Shown piece by piece: positions 10,642 to 22,600 of a stretch of 64,000 bases of DNA (the stretch's first letter is position 1; the number at the start of each line of letters is the position of its first letter). Below the pieces are notes generated by a model. That model saw only the letters and a list, made by a program, of their open reading frames with translations, was not told where the DNA came from and ran no database searches. The stretch lies in NCBI GenBank assembly GCA_905221605.1, contig CAJNDS010002425.1:365001-429000 (forward strand). The letters run 5' to 3'. A program made the position numbers and the translations under genes. The stretch comes from Symbiodinium natans (taxonomy: Eukaryota > Sar > Dinophyceae > Suessiales > Symbiodiniaceae).

Positions 10642-13600
10642 GTTCTGGACGTGGGAGCCTTCGCAGGCGAGTCCAGAGAAGAGCTTGGGGAAGTTTAGGG
10701 TTGAGGGTTTAGGGCTTAGGGTTTAGGGCTTAGGGTTTAGGGTTTAGAGTTGAGGGTTTAGGGCTTAGGGTTCAGGGCTTAGGGTTTAGGGTTTAGGGCT
10801 TAGGGTTTTGTGGGTGCAGTTTGTTTAGGGCTTCGGGTTCAGGGTGAGGTTCTTGTAGTGTTCAGTTTTGTGTTGTTGGGTTACCGCCAGGCAGTGCAAG
10901 AAGGAATTAGGTGTCCTATAGAACCCCTCAAGAGATTGCCTGAAAACCCATGGTTCCTGAATTCCCTAAAGACCAGTTGGATAAGTAGAAGTAGGTAGCT
11001 GTATGAATTACATGTATTGTCCCCCTTGGATCCCTGCGCGAATATGTGGGGGTTTCGGCTGGAGAGTTTTTAGGCGTTCGTATGAGGCGTCTTCAGTTCG
11101 AACCATACGGGTCTAGGGTTTAGGGGTTAAGGTTTAGGGTCTAGGGTCCCCCGAATAGACTACCACCTGTGCTTAACTGGGTCTCGACTTTCCTTGGGCG
11201 TCTAAAGCGAAAGTCTGAAGATACGAGAAACTGCGACGAATGCACGGCCCACTTCGAACATAAATCCTTCTGAATATGTGTTGTGGCCGTCGCTGTTTGT
11301 TGAGGTAAATTCGTCTGTCAGCTCTTGCGGAAGGCCACCCTGAACCAACCCCTTTGGTTTTGGTTCTTGCAGGGCTCAGGGTTGTGCGTAGGCCTTCCAG
11401 GGATAGGGTGGTGGGACTTGGGGTGAATGGGGTATAGAAGACGTCCCCATGTACGAGCCCATACTAAGGGACCATGCAACTACCCCTAAACCCTGAACCC
11501 TAAACCCCAAACCCCAAACCCTAAACCCTAAACCCTAAACCCTAAACCCTTAGATGGATCAAGAACCAGGAGCCGTGAGCTGCGCCAGTGTCGCACTCTG
11601 GGATGCGATTGTGGGCACAGCATCCAAGTGGCCCGGAGGTGGGATTAAGGTTGGGATGTTCCCCCTTATACTAACAGTCCTTGGGATTATAACAAGGGGT
11701 GCTATAATCCCGAAGGACTGTTAGGATAAGGGAGAACATCCCAAGATTAAGGTTTAGTTAGGGCCTAGGGTTGAGGCAGTCTTCTTGGGAGTTTTGTTGG
11801 AGTGCGGTTTTGACACTCCAGAGGCCATAATACATGTCTAACCTAAACCCTACACACTCCCTACACCCTAAAGCCCATTTTAAACCCCTGAACCCTTACC
11901 CCGAGCTCTTTGACCGACACCCGGTTCAGCCTCTGGCCATATATCATGGGTTCCCCTACTACCCCCTCTCTACTACCCGTCTAGGTTCCCCCCTTAAATA
12001 GCCTTAATTCGGCTTAAGTATCTTTTAAACTTAATTATGGAACCTAGGAAAGGGTAGTATAGCGGGGTAGTATAGCGGGTAGTATAGAGGGGGAGTAGGG
12101 AAACCCATGAGCGCAGGTCCTGGCACCGTGCCCTCCGCGAACATCCGCGTCCTTGCTGTGGAGCCCTCGCAGCAGCGGTGCAACCTGCGACCGGGATCGC
12201 CTTTTTAGGTGGCGGGGTTGAGGGTTTAGGGTTTAGGGTTTAGGGTTTATGTATGTAGGGTTTAGGGTTTATGTATGTAGGGTTTAGGGTTTAGGGTTCA
12301 TGGGTAGTTCACCGGGTTGTGGGTACCTTACATATCAACGTGCAAGGTTAAAGCGCGAGCAAGACTAAATATAAGAAGAAGCGTGATCACAGCAATATTA
12401 CCACCACCACCACCACCACCACCACCACCACCACCACCACCACCACCACCACCACCACCACCACCACCACCACCAGAACCTGATCATTACACCCCATTGC
12501 TCCCCAAATCTTATCCTAAAGCCCATTCTTGTCCTAAAGCCAAGCCTAAACCCACAAGAGTGGCAGCAGCTGCATGCAGCTTTCTGGGTTCTTAACCCTA
12601 AACCCCTAAACCCCTAAAACCCTAAACCCTAAACCCTAAACCGTGTTGACCGAAACAGCATCCTAAACGTTGTTTTTGACCTCGGTTGGCTTGAGAACGT
12701 CCCAGAAACACTAAACCCTAAACCCGAAACCCGAAACCCTAAACACACCCTGCATCTGGTTGCAACTTGGGCGTTCTCGAAAGGCTTGCGGGTTGTAAAA
12801 TGGGGGCGGGGGGAGGTCGGGGGTTCTGGTTGTAAAATGGGGGCCCCAAACCCTAAACCCTAAACCTTAAACCCTAAACCCTAAACCTTCTGGTTGTTAA
12901 AATGAGGTACACGCTCAAACCCCCCGACCCATTAGAAGGTCCAAATTGGGGGTTTCCGCCCAGGCTGAACGCTGGGGGCAGCCTGGAGGTCGCACAGCTT
13001 AGGGTGTTTTCAGGGTTTTGGGGCTTTCGGCTTAGGTTTTGGGGGTTTAGGGTTTAGGGTTTAGGGTTTGGGGTTTGGGGTTTAGGGTTTAGGAATTTTG
13101 CCATAACAACCTTATGTGTGGGAAACAGTGCGCCCACAGCGTAGGTTTAAAGTTTGGGTTCCGGGCTTGGGGCCCATGTCTTTGCACCTTCTTTGCCCGG
13201 ATTCTTCAGCGGTGGGGTCTAGGGCTGAGGTTTCAGGGCCGACCTCCCTAAATCAGCAAAACTTAAGCAATCCGAACACCGCAAGGTTCTGAGAGAACGC
13301 TACGGCCTAAACTGCAGGCCCCACACCCTACTAAGCTCTACACCCTTACGCCTACGCACCCTAAACGCTAAACCCTAAACCCTAAACCCCAAACCCCAAA
13401 CCCCATATTCTCCATGTCCTAAAGCCCTCTCCAAAGTCAGAGCCTGCGGACTCGAACTGCCTCAGAGGCACCGAAGGAGATGCCAGACCTCTGCAAGCAT
13501 GAGCACCCTGGCTCTTTCGGGTTTAGGGTTTAGGGTTTAGGGTTTAGGGTTTAGGGTTTAGGGTTTAGGGTTTAGGATTTAGGGTTTGGAGATTCCATCA

Positions 13601-16600
13601 TGCTGCCAAGTCCTAGCCCCCAAAGCGCGAATTTTGGTTGGGGTTTTCTAGGAGCCAGAGTAGGCCCTTGGGTTTAGGGTTTAGGGTTTAGGGTTTAGGG
13701 TTTAGGGTTTAGGGTTTAGGGTTTAGGCATGCGGTCTTGCGGACTGTCTCGAAGAAGCTCCTTGGAGACAAACTACGTAGGACAGGGTTTAGGGTTTAGG
13801 GTTTAGGGTTTAGGGTTAATTAGGGTTTAGGGTTCAGGGTTTAGGGTTTAGGGTTATAAACACGTCTCAGTCTTTTGGTAGTGTGGCTTTCGGGCTTAGA
13901 ACGACTTGTCCTTAAGACGCTTCCACAGGTCATTCGGCTTTAGGGTCTACGGCTCAGGTTTCGCAACTCTCTGGCGCACGCTGACGCACGTCTCAGTAGC
14001 CAACCGTCGTTTGTGTCCCTGCTTCGTGCACAGGTTTCCGAATTCGTTGTGAAATCGAACCTGAGAAGTGAAGTACTCGTAGGGTGAATTCAGAGTTGAT
14101 TGTGCTGCGAAGTCGTACGGCCCTTAACAGCCCCTTCGAAATTCGCTCCCTTCCCTGAACCCTGTAACCCTAGCCATAAACCCGAAAACCGAAGCCCTAA
14201 ACCCTAGCCCTAAACCCTAAACCCCTTGATCAGACCCTGGAGTGCTGGGCGCATCAGCGCCGTCTGCGTGGCTGCTTCGTCGGCCAATGGAGAGGCCCAG
14301 CTTTAGGGGCAGGGTCACGGTTTCGGGTTTAGGGTTCAGGGGCTGTAGGGGCTGTAGGGGTTGTAGGGGTTGTAGGGGCTGTAGGGGCTTTAGGGGCTTT
14401 AGGGGCTTTGGGGCTTTAGGGGCTTTGAGTTTTTTCCAGCTTTAGGGGTATTAGGCTTTTTGGGGATCTAAGACTTTGTGGAGGATGAGGGGATCACGGG
14501 CTTTAGGGACCAGGGGCTTAGGGTTCTAGGGCAAACTCGGAATTCCCGAAACCCTACATCCTAAAACCCTAATGCCCTAAGCCCAAAGTCTTCGAGCCCG
14601 TAGCCCCAAATTGAAAAACCCTAACCCCTTCAGCTCTAAAGCCCTCAAATCCTACCAAGATGTTCAGGGCTAAGGGCGTAGGGCATAGGGCTTAGGGCTT
14701 AGGGCGGGTGTAGGTTTGTAGTTCAGGCTTCAGGGTTCAGCGCTTAAGGTTTAGGACCCTAAACCCTAAACCCTAAACTCTATAGAATTCTAAAGCACAG
14801 TCCAGGCGACTCTCCAGTGCCCTCAAGAGATGAGATCCTTGGCTTCAAGGTTTGGGGTTTAGAGGATTAAGAGGGTTTAGAGGGTTAAGAGAGTCCAGAG
14901 GTTTAAGAGAGTTTAGAGGGTTAAGAGAGTTTAGAGGGTTAAGAGAGTTTAGAGGGTTTCGGGTTTGGGGGGGGGGGGGGGGGGTGTGGAAGGTTTCGGG
15001 GGCAGAGGGTTTAGAGGTTTGAGGGTCGCAGGGGGCCTGTAGGGCTTAGGATTCTGCAGGGCTAAGGTGCAGGGAGTAAGATGGGACGACTCACATGGCT
15101 CAAGGTTTAGGGGTTAGGGTTTAGGGTTTAGGGTTTAGGGTAGGGTTCAACAATACGGATTCCCCGAACATTGCACGGAGATTGTGCATGCAGGCCTGTG
15201 CCCTCGTTTAAGGTGGAGTTTAGCTGTCTTCATTCGGAAGAAATGCCCCAAAAACCCTAAACGCTAAACCCTAAGCCCTAATTAAACCCTAAACCCTAAA
15301 CTCTAAGCCCTAAACCCTACACGCTTTTTGGGGCTTTGGGAGTGTTATAAGGTATGTACTGCCATTGAAAGGCTGTTGAGGAGCAGCTGCTCTTCAAGGG
15401 AGTTTGGGGCTTGGGCCTAGGATTGAGGCGTTTGGGGTTTTTATAGCTTCAGGTTTCAGGGTTAGGGTTTAGGGTTTAGGGTTTAGGGTTTAGGGTTTAG
15501 GGGGTTTTAGGGTTGTGCTACCGGCTGACCGATCCAGGCGTCCTTGCCGAGCAAGTGCCCGACCAGGCGGGGTCGTTCCACCCTCTGGGTACCTTGCCTT
15601 AGGCACAAAAAGCCCGTTTAGGGTTTAGGGTTTAGGATTTGGGGTTTTAGGGTTTAGGGTTTAGGGTTTAGGGCTAGGACCCGGAGTAGGCCTTTACATA
15701 GCCCAAAAAACCTAAGAACCTGGGTACCCTATATTGGTCCTTAGGCTCTTGCCTTGGGACTGAATGAACCCTAGAAGGGTTTTCGGTCCATATACCTTAA
15801 CTGGAGATTTAGAGTAGCAGGGGTGTGTGTTTAGGGTTTAGGGCTACAAACTTTCAATCCTAACCCTAAAACCCTAAATCTAAACCCTAAACCCTAAACC
15901 GTAATTAAACCCCACATATCTCCCTCAAGCCTGCAGTAGATCTTACCTATACTACTCCGGCGCTACCCGCCAGGGCTGGGCACATTGGCAGCGCCGCCAC
16001 GACCGCCTCTGGACCATCAAATGTGGTTGCAGACAGGATTTAGGGTTTTTAGGGTTTAGGTTTAGGGTTTAGGGTTTAGGGTTTAGGTTTAGGGTTTAGG
16101 GTTTAGGGTTAGGGTTTAGGGTTTAGGGTCGGGTTTAGGGTTGGGGAGAACCTTTAAGCGGCTCTAGGGGCGTGTTTGCAGAACCCGCAACACCCGACCC
16201 GTATCACGTCCGTTCGGGCTAAGTCTGAATCAGCGAGTTTGGACAAGGCAACTCCAACCCTAAACCTAAACCCTAAACCCTAAACCCTTTACCTGGGATT
16301 GGGAGGGGGGGGCGGGGGTTCCTATGTGCTGGCTAGACCCCACAGCTCGGAGCCCTGAAACCCAAAACAAAGCCTGAAGCCTCAAACATGTGTTCAAATC
16401 CTACAGCCGTAAAAAACACCCGAAGCCTGACACCACCCAAACTTAAATTCAAACCCCGACCTCTGAACCCTAAAACTCCTTGGCCTCCGCCCTAAACCCT
16501 AAACCTAAACCCTACATTCTACCAAACGATTCGCTGCATGGCCTGGAATTCCCGAAGTAGAGGATGATTCTCAATGTTCGGTCTACATATATAGGGCCCT

Positions 16601-19600
16601 TCGCGTTAGGGTCCCCTTAGGGTTTAGGGTTTAGGGTTTAAAAGGGGGCCCTTAATATTTAGGGTACTTTTTTTCAGAACGGACCATGTACATGATCCCG
16701 GTTCTCGGCGAACCATGGTATGGTCCCCCCCCCTTCCAACCCCGCAAACCCTAAACCCTAGACCCTAAACCCTAAACCCTAAACCCGAACCTTAAGCCTG
16801 ATCCCTAAACTCTAAAACCCTCAAAACTAACCCACAACCACACCACGGGGGGGGGGGGGGGGGGGGGGGACCCTAAACCCTAAAACCGTAAACCCTAAAC
16901 CCTCAACCCTCAACCCTAAACCCTAACCCTAAACTCTAAACCTTAAACCCTAAAACCATAAACCCCTTAAGGGCCCAATAGTACCCCAAGGGCCCAAGAC
17001 CCCACTATTCAAGGCCTTTCATCTGTTTTGGGGCCCAAAGGCAAAGCCTGCTTATTTGGGGTCTTGGGCCCTTGGGGGCAGTATAGGGTGCTCTTTGGGG
17101 GTTCTACTTTGTGGGAGTTTCCCAGGGGTTTGGGAAGGCGTTCGATGCTCAAAGCCCCTAAGCCCCTGAGGTCTCAACTCCCAACCGTTCAGGTCTCAAG
17201 TCCCCAACAGCCCCGAAGGTTGGTCCCCACATCCCTAAACCCTATGCGGAGCTGCAATTGGTATTGTAGAAAGGAGTTGGTATTGGAAGTTGAAGGGTCA
17301 ATGAACCCGGTAATCTTTGGCTCAAGCCATGACCAAAGCGGTCAAAGGTTTCGTAAAAAGTGTGCCCTTGGTTTGGGGTCTTGTTGTTCGGTTGTTGGTT
17401 GTTCCAGGGGTATTAAGGGCTTCTGTTGGGGTTGACTGTTTTGTTCCCTGTCCTCCTTCGGTTGCCCCCCGTAGGTTATGAGCCCAACTTAGGCTTCCTG
17501 CGGAATTGGTAAAGATTTTTCGTTTGTTTAACGCCATGGACATGATGCGGCGTCGCTCTGAGCCTGGACTGTCGCCAACGGCCAATGAAGCCGAAGGAAA
17601 TCGTGGTGATGGGGGTGAAGATCGACAACAAATGGTACAAGCACTGACAGATGGTAGGGAGGTTGCAATGATACAACCACGCCTCAGGTGGAAAACGAAG
17701 TGGTTCCGGTTCAAGCAGCAAATCCTTTCTGGAGCGAGCGGGCTCAAGAAGAAATGAGACTTAGGCAATCAAGGCCGGCAAGTCTTCCCGCGAGCGGAGG
17801 GGATAGAAGTGGTGAAGGTACGAGGAGGCCGCCTTCGCTGCAAGATCTTTTGGGTCAGGAACCTGCACCTGTTGAGAGACCATCGTCAGGCTTAATGGGC
17901 CAGATGGAACGAGGTACTATTGGTGGAGTGCAAGCCGACGAAGAACTCATTCCTGATGTTAGTGGTGAAGAGCAAACTGAAGATATGGCGGTGGTAAGCG
18001 TGCGCTGAAAGAGTTGCTTGTGCAAACAAAGGAGCTGGGGAACAGGTTGCATCGGGTGGAGGAGAAAAGCTATACCTCTGCTGCATCTGGGTCAGCTTCA
18101 AGGGCACGGAGCTCTGGAGTGGTGGACGCAAACACGGCATATCCTCTAGGAATGACTCCAGAGAAGCAGTACCTGCCAGGACAAGTTTTCTACACGGATG
18201 GTATGGGTGGTTTTTGGACTGTGTTGCCGGATGGGTCATGGCTGCCTATTGAGGGCTACGACCTGCCAAAGGGTTGTGATCTTCAATCCTTGCCTGGGTC
18301 CAGGAAGGGGGATGTTCAAGTGGAGGATGAAAAAGAAGTGCCAATGATGCATGTAGCTGAAGGGAAGAAACCCTCCAGATTGCCTCCATTGAATTACCCC
18401 ACGGGAGGTCCTGCAAGTGGTGGATATGCAAGTGGACCACCTGGTTTAACACATGTTCCGATTACTTCCGTGCCATCAGGTGTTGATGGTTCTGTCGCAC
18501 CTGCGGGGAACCAGCCCGGTTTTGTTTCAGCTCGGGAAACTGCAACGCAAGAGAACTCAGCAGGATCGGGTGGATATACAATGGTGGATGATGTTCCGTA
18601 TCGGTGGAAAATGGTCGCTGGGAAGTTGGAATTAGAAAAGGTTCCGCTCACGGCTGTTACGCCCGGTATAGGACATGGACTACCTCAAGGGCCTGGTGGT
18701 AGGGTCAGTTTACCTCCTGGAGCAGCGGTGCCACGCGGTATGCCAATCACTGGTGATAGTTCTGGAACCGAACGTCCGGAGGCTGTCGGGAAGCATGTGA
18801 TGAGCCTTCCAACTTTGGCAGACTACACACCAAGCAATCCGACGGCACTGGGTGATTGGATCGCAATGATCGAACCAATGTTGTCTTCGCTGACAGATAC
18901 AGGAAGAGTGTGGTGGCAATGCGTCTACTCAAAGGCATATCAAGCGTATGCCAAATGGTTGAGTGTTTCTCCACTGGAAAGGTTGGGCATCAAGACTGAG
19001 CTGGAAGGGCTCAAAGTGGTTCAAACTGCGCATGTTTTGTTGGAGCAGAGAGCAGTGTCTTTGCTGCTACAGGCGATCCCGGAGAGATTGAAGACCGAGA
19101 TCGTTTCCACTCGAATGTTGGGGTCGGTGATGATATTTTACAAATTGCTGACGGTCTACCAACCAGGTGGAGCAAATGAGCGCAGCACAATGTTGAACTT
19201 CTTGGTGCAACCATCTTCAGCAACCTCGATCTCAGAGGCTATTAAGGGAGTGCGACAATGGGCGCAATGGCGTTCCCGATTAAGGGAGCTGCGAGCATCC
19301 GAGCCGGACGCTACCTTGCTTATCAAGGGATTGGATGCTTTATCATCCGCGTTGCTGGCAAAACACCCTACGGTGCATTTCAGAGTGGCATCCTTTCGGG
19401 AGAAATTGGGGGTGGACTACTCGCCGACCTCTGAAACTGCGACACAACTAGCTGAAATGTTACAGGCAGAGTTTGAACTGCTATTGCACTAGTGCTGGTG
19501 AACAAGAGGTGAAGCAGGACTCGGACGCCAAGAAAAGGGCCAGGTTAAACAAGGCCCAAAAGGGAACTGGTGACGAGACAGAGGAGGGTGACAAAGGCAA

Positions 19601-22600
19601 AGGGAAAGGAAAAAGGTACAGCGGAGATGGTGAACGTCCTTTCTGTTGGATATATGGGAAGACCGATGCAGGTTGCAAGTTCGGATCCCGCTGCAAATTT
19701 CGCCATGACAAAGACTCCCTTGAGCGAGGAAGATGTTTTGAGTGTGGGGCCGTTGGCCATCTGCAGCCGCAATGTCCATATAAGGATGGTGCAAGTTCCA
19801 ATGTGGACTCAAACCCTGAGAGAAGCAGATCTAAAGGGAATTCTCCCAAAGGGGGAAAGGGCGGCAAAGGTGCGAAATGGGGAAATGCCAAAAAGGCAGA
19901 GGTAGCTGAAGGGGGAGATGAGACGGCTAATGCGGGATTGGATAAAGGTTCTGCAAGTCCCTCATCACCATCAACACCCAATCAAGTCCTTGCTGAAGCG
20001 TTGGAAGTGCTGAAATCTATGAAGCTGTCATCAGCGCAGTCAGCATCGAGCGGGGATCCCAGTGTTCGAATGTTATGTGGATCTGGATTGTTTCAGCAGG
20101 AAGGGAGAGTGGCGTTGGTGGATACAGCTGCTACGCATCTTGTGCGGACGCTTTTTCCATGGGAATGTTTACCCGACACTACTGTTATGGTGCAAAGCGC
20201 GCTTGGTGGTGTGACAATGAGGATTACAGAGAAAGGGACGTTGATTAGGGAAGACAATGGGCCCCTGATTATCCCTCTCTGGTTGATTTTGGAGTTTGGG
20301 GCGAACCTCACTGTGATCAATGGGATGTGTCACGTGGGTGCAAAATCTTCGCTGGACCAGCTCTTGTGGTTTGAACATGGCTGTTTGGTTATGGATTACA
20401 AAACAGCTGAAAAAATGGTTTTGCATGCTGAAAGGCAGCGTGCGTCTTGGTCCCATTCTCAATGGAGGAATGGAAGGGCGGACTGTGGAGTCGGTTCGTC
20501 GGATGCCACGTTGTTGCCGAAGCAGGGAGAAGGCCGAGGAGTATGCGTTCTACATGTGGCCAGGGTTTCTGACACCAATGAGTGTTCGGGAATGGGCATG
20601 TTGGACTCGGGAGCATCACATCCTCTCAGATCACTTCGTCCTGGAGAACAGCTTCCGCAGCAAAAGGTGTTGGTGTCTTTAGCTGTTGGATCTCGGGAGA
20701 TGTGTATTACCCCAGGTGGGACCCTGGTAACTCCTGAAATGGTAGATCCACTAGTGCCAATTGGCAAAGCGAGCGCCTTGGTTGGTCTCAGAGTTCAGTG
20801 GCGTGGTGGCAAGTGCACAGCCTCACATCCTGTTCTGGGGGAACTTCGCGTTCGTGATCTGAATGGGTGCCCTTGTTTGGAAAAGGAGGTGGCGCTTCAG
20901 ATCATTGATGAAATGGATTGGTGCTCACCAAAGCAAGCTTTGAAGGTGGCACGTATGGTTCAAGGGTGTCCGAATACGGACAACGAGGTGGCTGTAAAAA
21001 CGTCGTTGCAAAGCGCAGCGCGGACAGCGTCAGCGAATGAGGAGGAGTTCGTCCAGGCATGCTGGAGATTTCTTCGGTGGTATTATGGGGATATACCAGA
21101 AAATATGCTGATGGAGCTGTTGCCACGTGGAGATATTGCGGCGTTGCCTTTCAACCGTCATAAAAGGAGACGGCTGGCACGAGCAAAAAGGGTGGTGGTA
21201 CACCTATTTTCGGGAAAACAAAAATGGCATTTTCCCAGTCGGGATGTGGAGGTACTGGAGCTGGATTTGACAAAAGGTGGTGACCTACATAATTCGAGCG
21301 TCTGGAAGTATCTTCTGCATCTGGCGGCTGAAGGAAAGGTGGTTGCTGTGGTGGGAGGACCTCCATGCAGGACAGTGTCAAGGTTGAGAGGTGAAGACGG
21401 TGGTCCACCTGTATTACGCCGACGCTGTGGACCTGAACGGTTGGGGTTAAAGAGTCTTCCTTGGCCACATCAAGAATTAGCTCAAAAGGATGGTGTTTTA
21501 CTTCTGAAGATGCTTTTCCTATATGACGTGGCGGTGCATTCAAGGGGTGGAACTGCTGAAGTCATCAATGGAAGTTCTGTCTTCTTTGGCATGGAAAGCC
21601 CTGGGGACCCTGAACTCATAGGGAAAGATTTCTCTCAGAACGGCAAAACGGTCTTGAGTGCTGAGGATCTGGTGGATGGTTCTCAGGAAGGGCTCTCAAG
21701 TCCTACCTTCTGGAGTTGGCCAGAGGTGAAAAGCTTTTGTGAGCGTTATGGAATGTACGCTGCACACTTTGATCAAGGAGCATTGGGACATGCTCTGGTG
21801 AAACCTACGACTTTCCTGGTGTCTGATATGGAACTATGGGAATCGTTGGAACAGGTTCGCGTGGTTGTTCCGTGGTCAGCAACATTCGCTTCTACCCTGG
21901 AAGAGCGTATTGGACAATCCTCTATATGGGCGCGATGGGCGTTTGGATTGGTTAAAAGAATACGTCACAGGTTGGCACAATGGTTGCATGAGAGCGATGC
22001 TGAACGGGAAGCTACGGTGTTAAAAAAAGAAGAACGAGAAGGGACGCTACGGAGGTTGACGACCGAGGAGCGAGCTTTCCGTGACCATTGCCTAAGGGGG
22101 CATATTCCCTTCAGACGTGATTGTCAAATCTGTGTGTCTGCTGCTGGAAAAGAGCGTCGCCATTTGAGGCGAAAGCATGGGGATGCTTACACTTTATCAT
22201 TGGACTTAGCGGGTCCATACAAGTGTTCAAAGGATGCTCACCAGCAGAAGCCACGACACGCTGTTATTGGTGTGTATCAATTTCCAATGTTGGATCCCAA
22301 TGTGGGTCGCCCTCCAGAAAAGGAGGAAGATGCGGATGAGGTGGAAGATCAGGTGGTAGATGATGGTGCTGGTGTTGGAGAATGGTTAGGCGATGCAGTC
22401 GCTAACTTCGAGGAGGAAGACTCTGCACCGGTGGAACCTGCGCCAGTTCTGGAGGCAGAGGTGTTGAAAATTCAAGCTTCTGAAAAATCCTGGAAGGAAC
22501 TGAAGGACCACTTGACCCAACCGGTCCGTATGATCAACTTCGTTATGGTGGAGCCGATTGTGGACAAACAGCAAACAACTGTTTTATCGGCAGTTCAAAG

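Noticed and set aside
12317-12595. Proline-rich open frame
   Set aside because: It consists of the (CCA)n microsatellite plus repeat-derived ends and lies in an FkbM intron.
19481-19981. Minus-strand frames over the zinc-finger part of Gag
   Set aside because: Shadow frames of the copia polyprotein; the + strand has CCCH and CCHC motifs.
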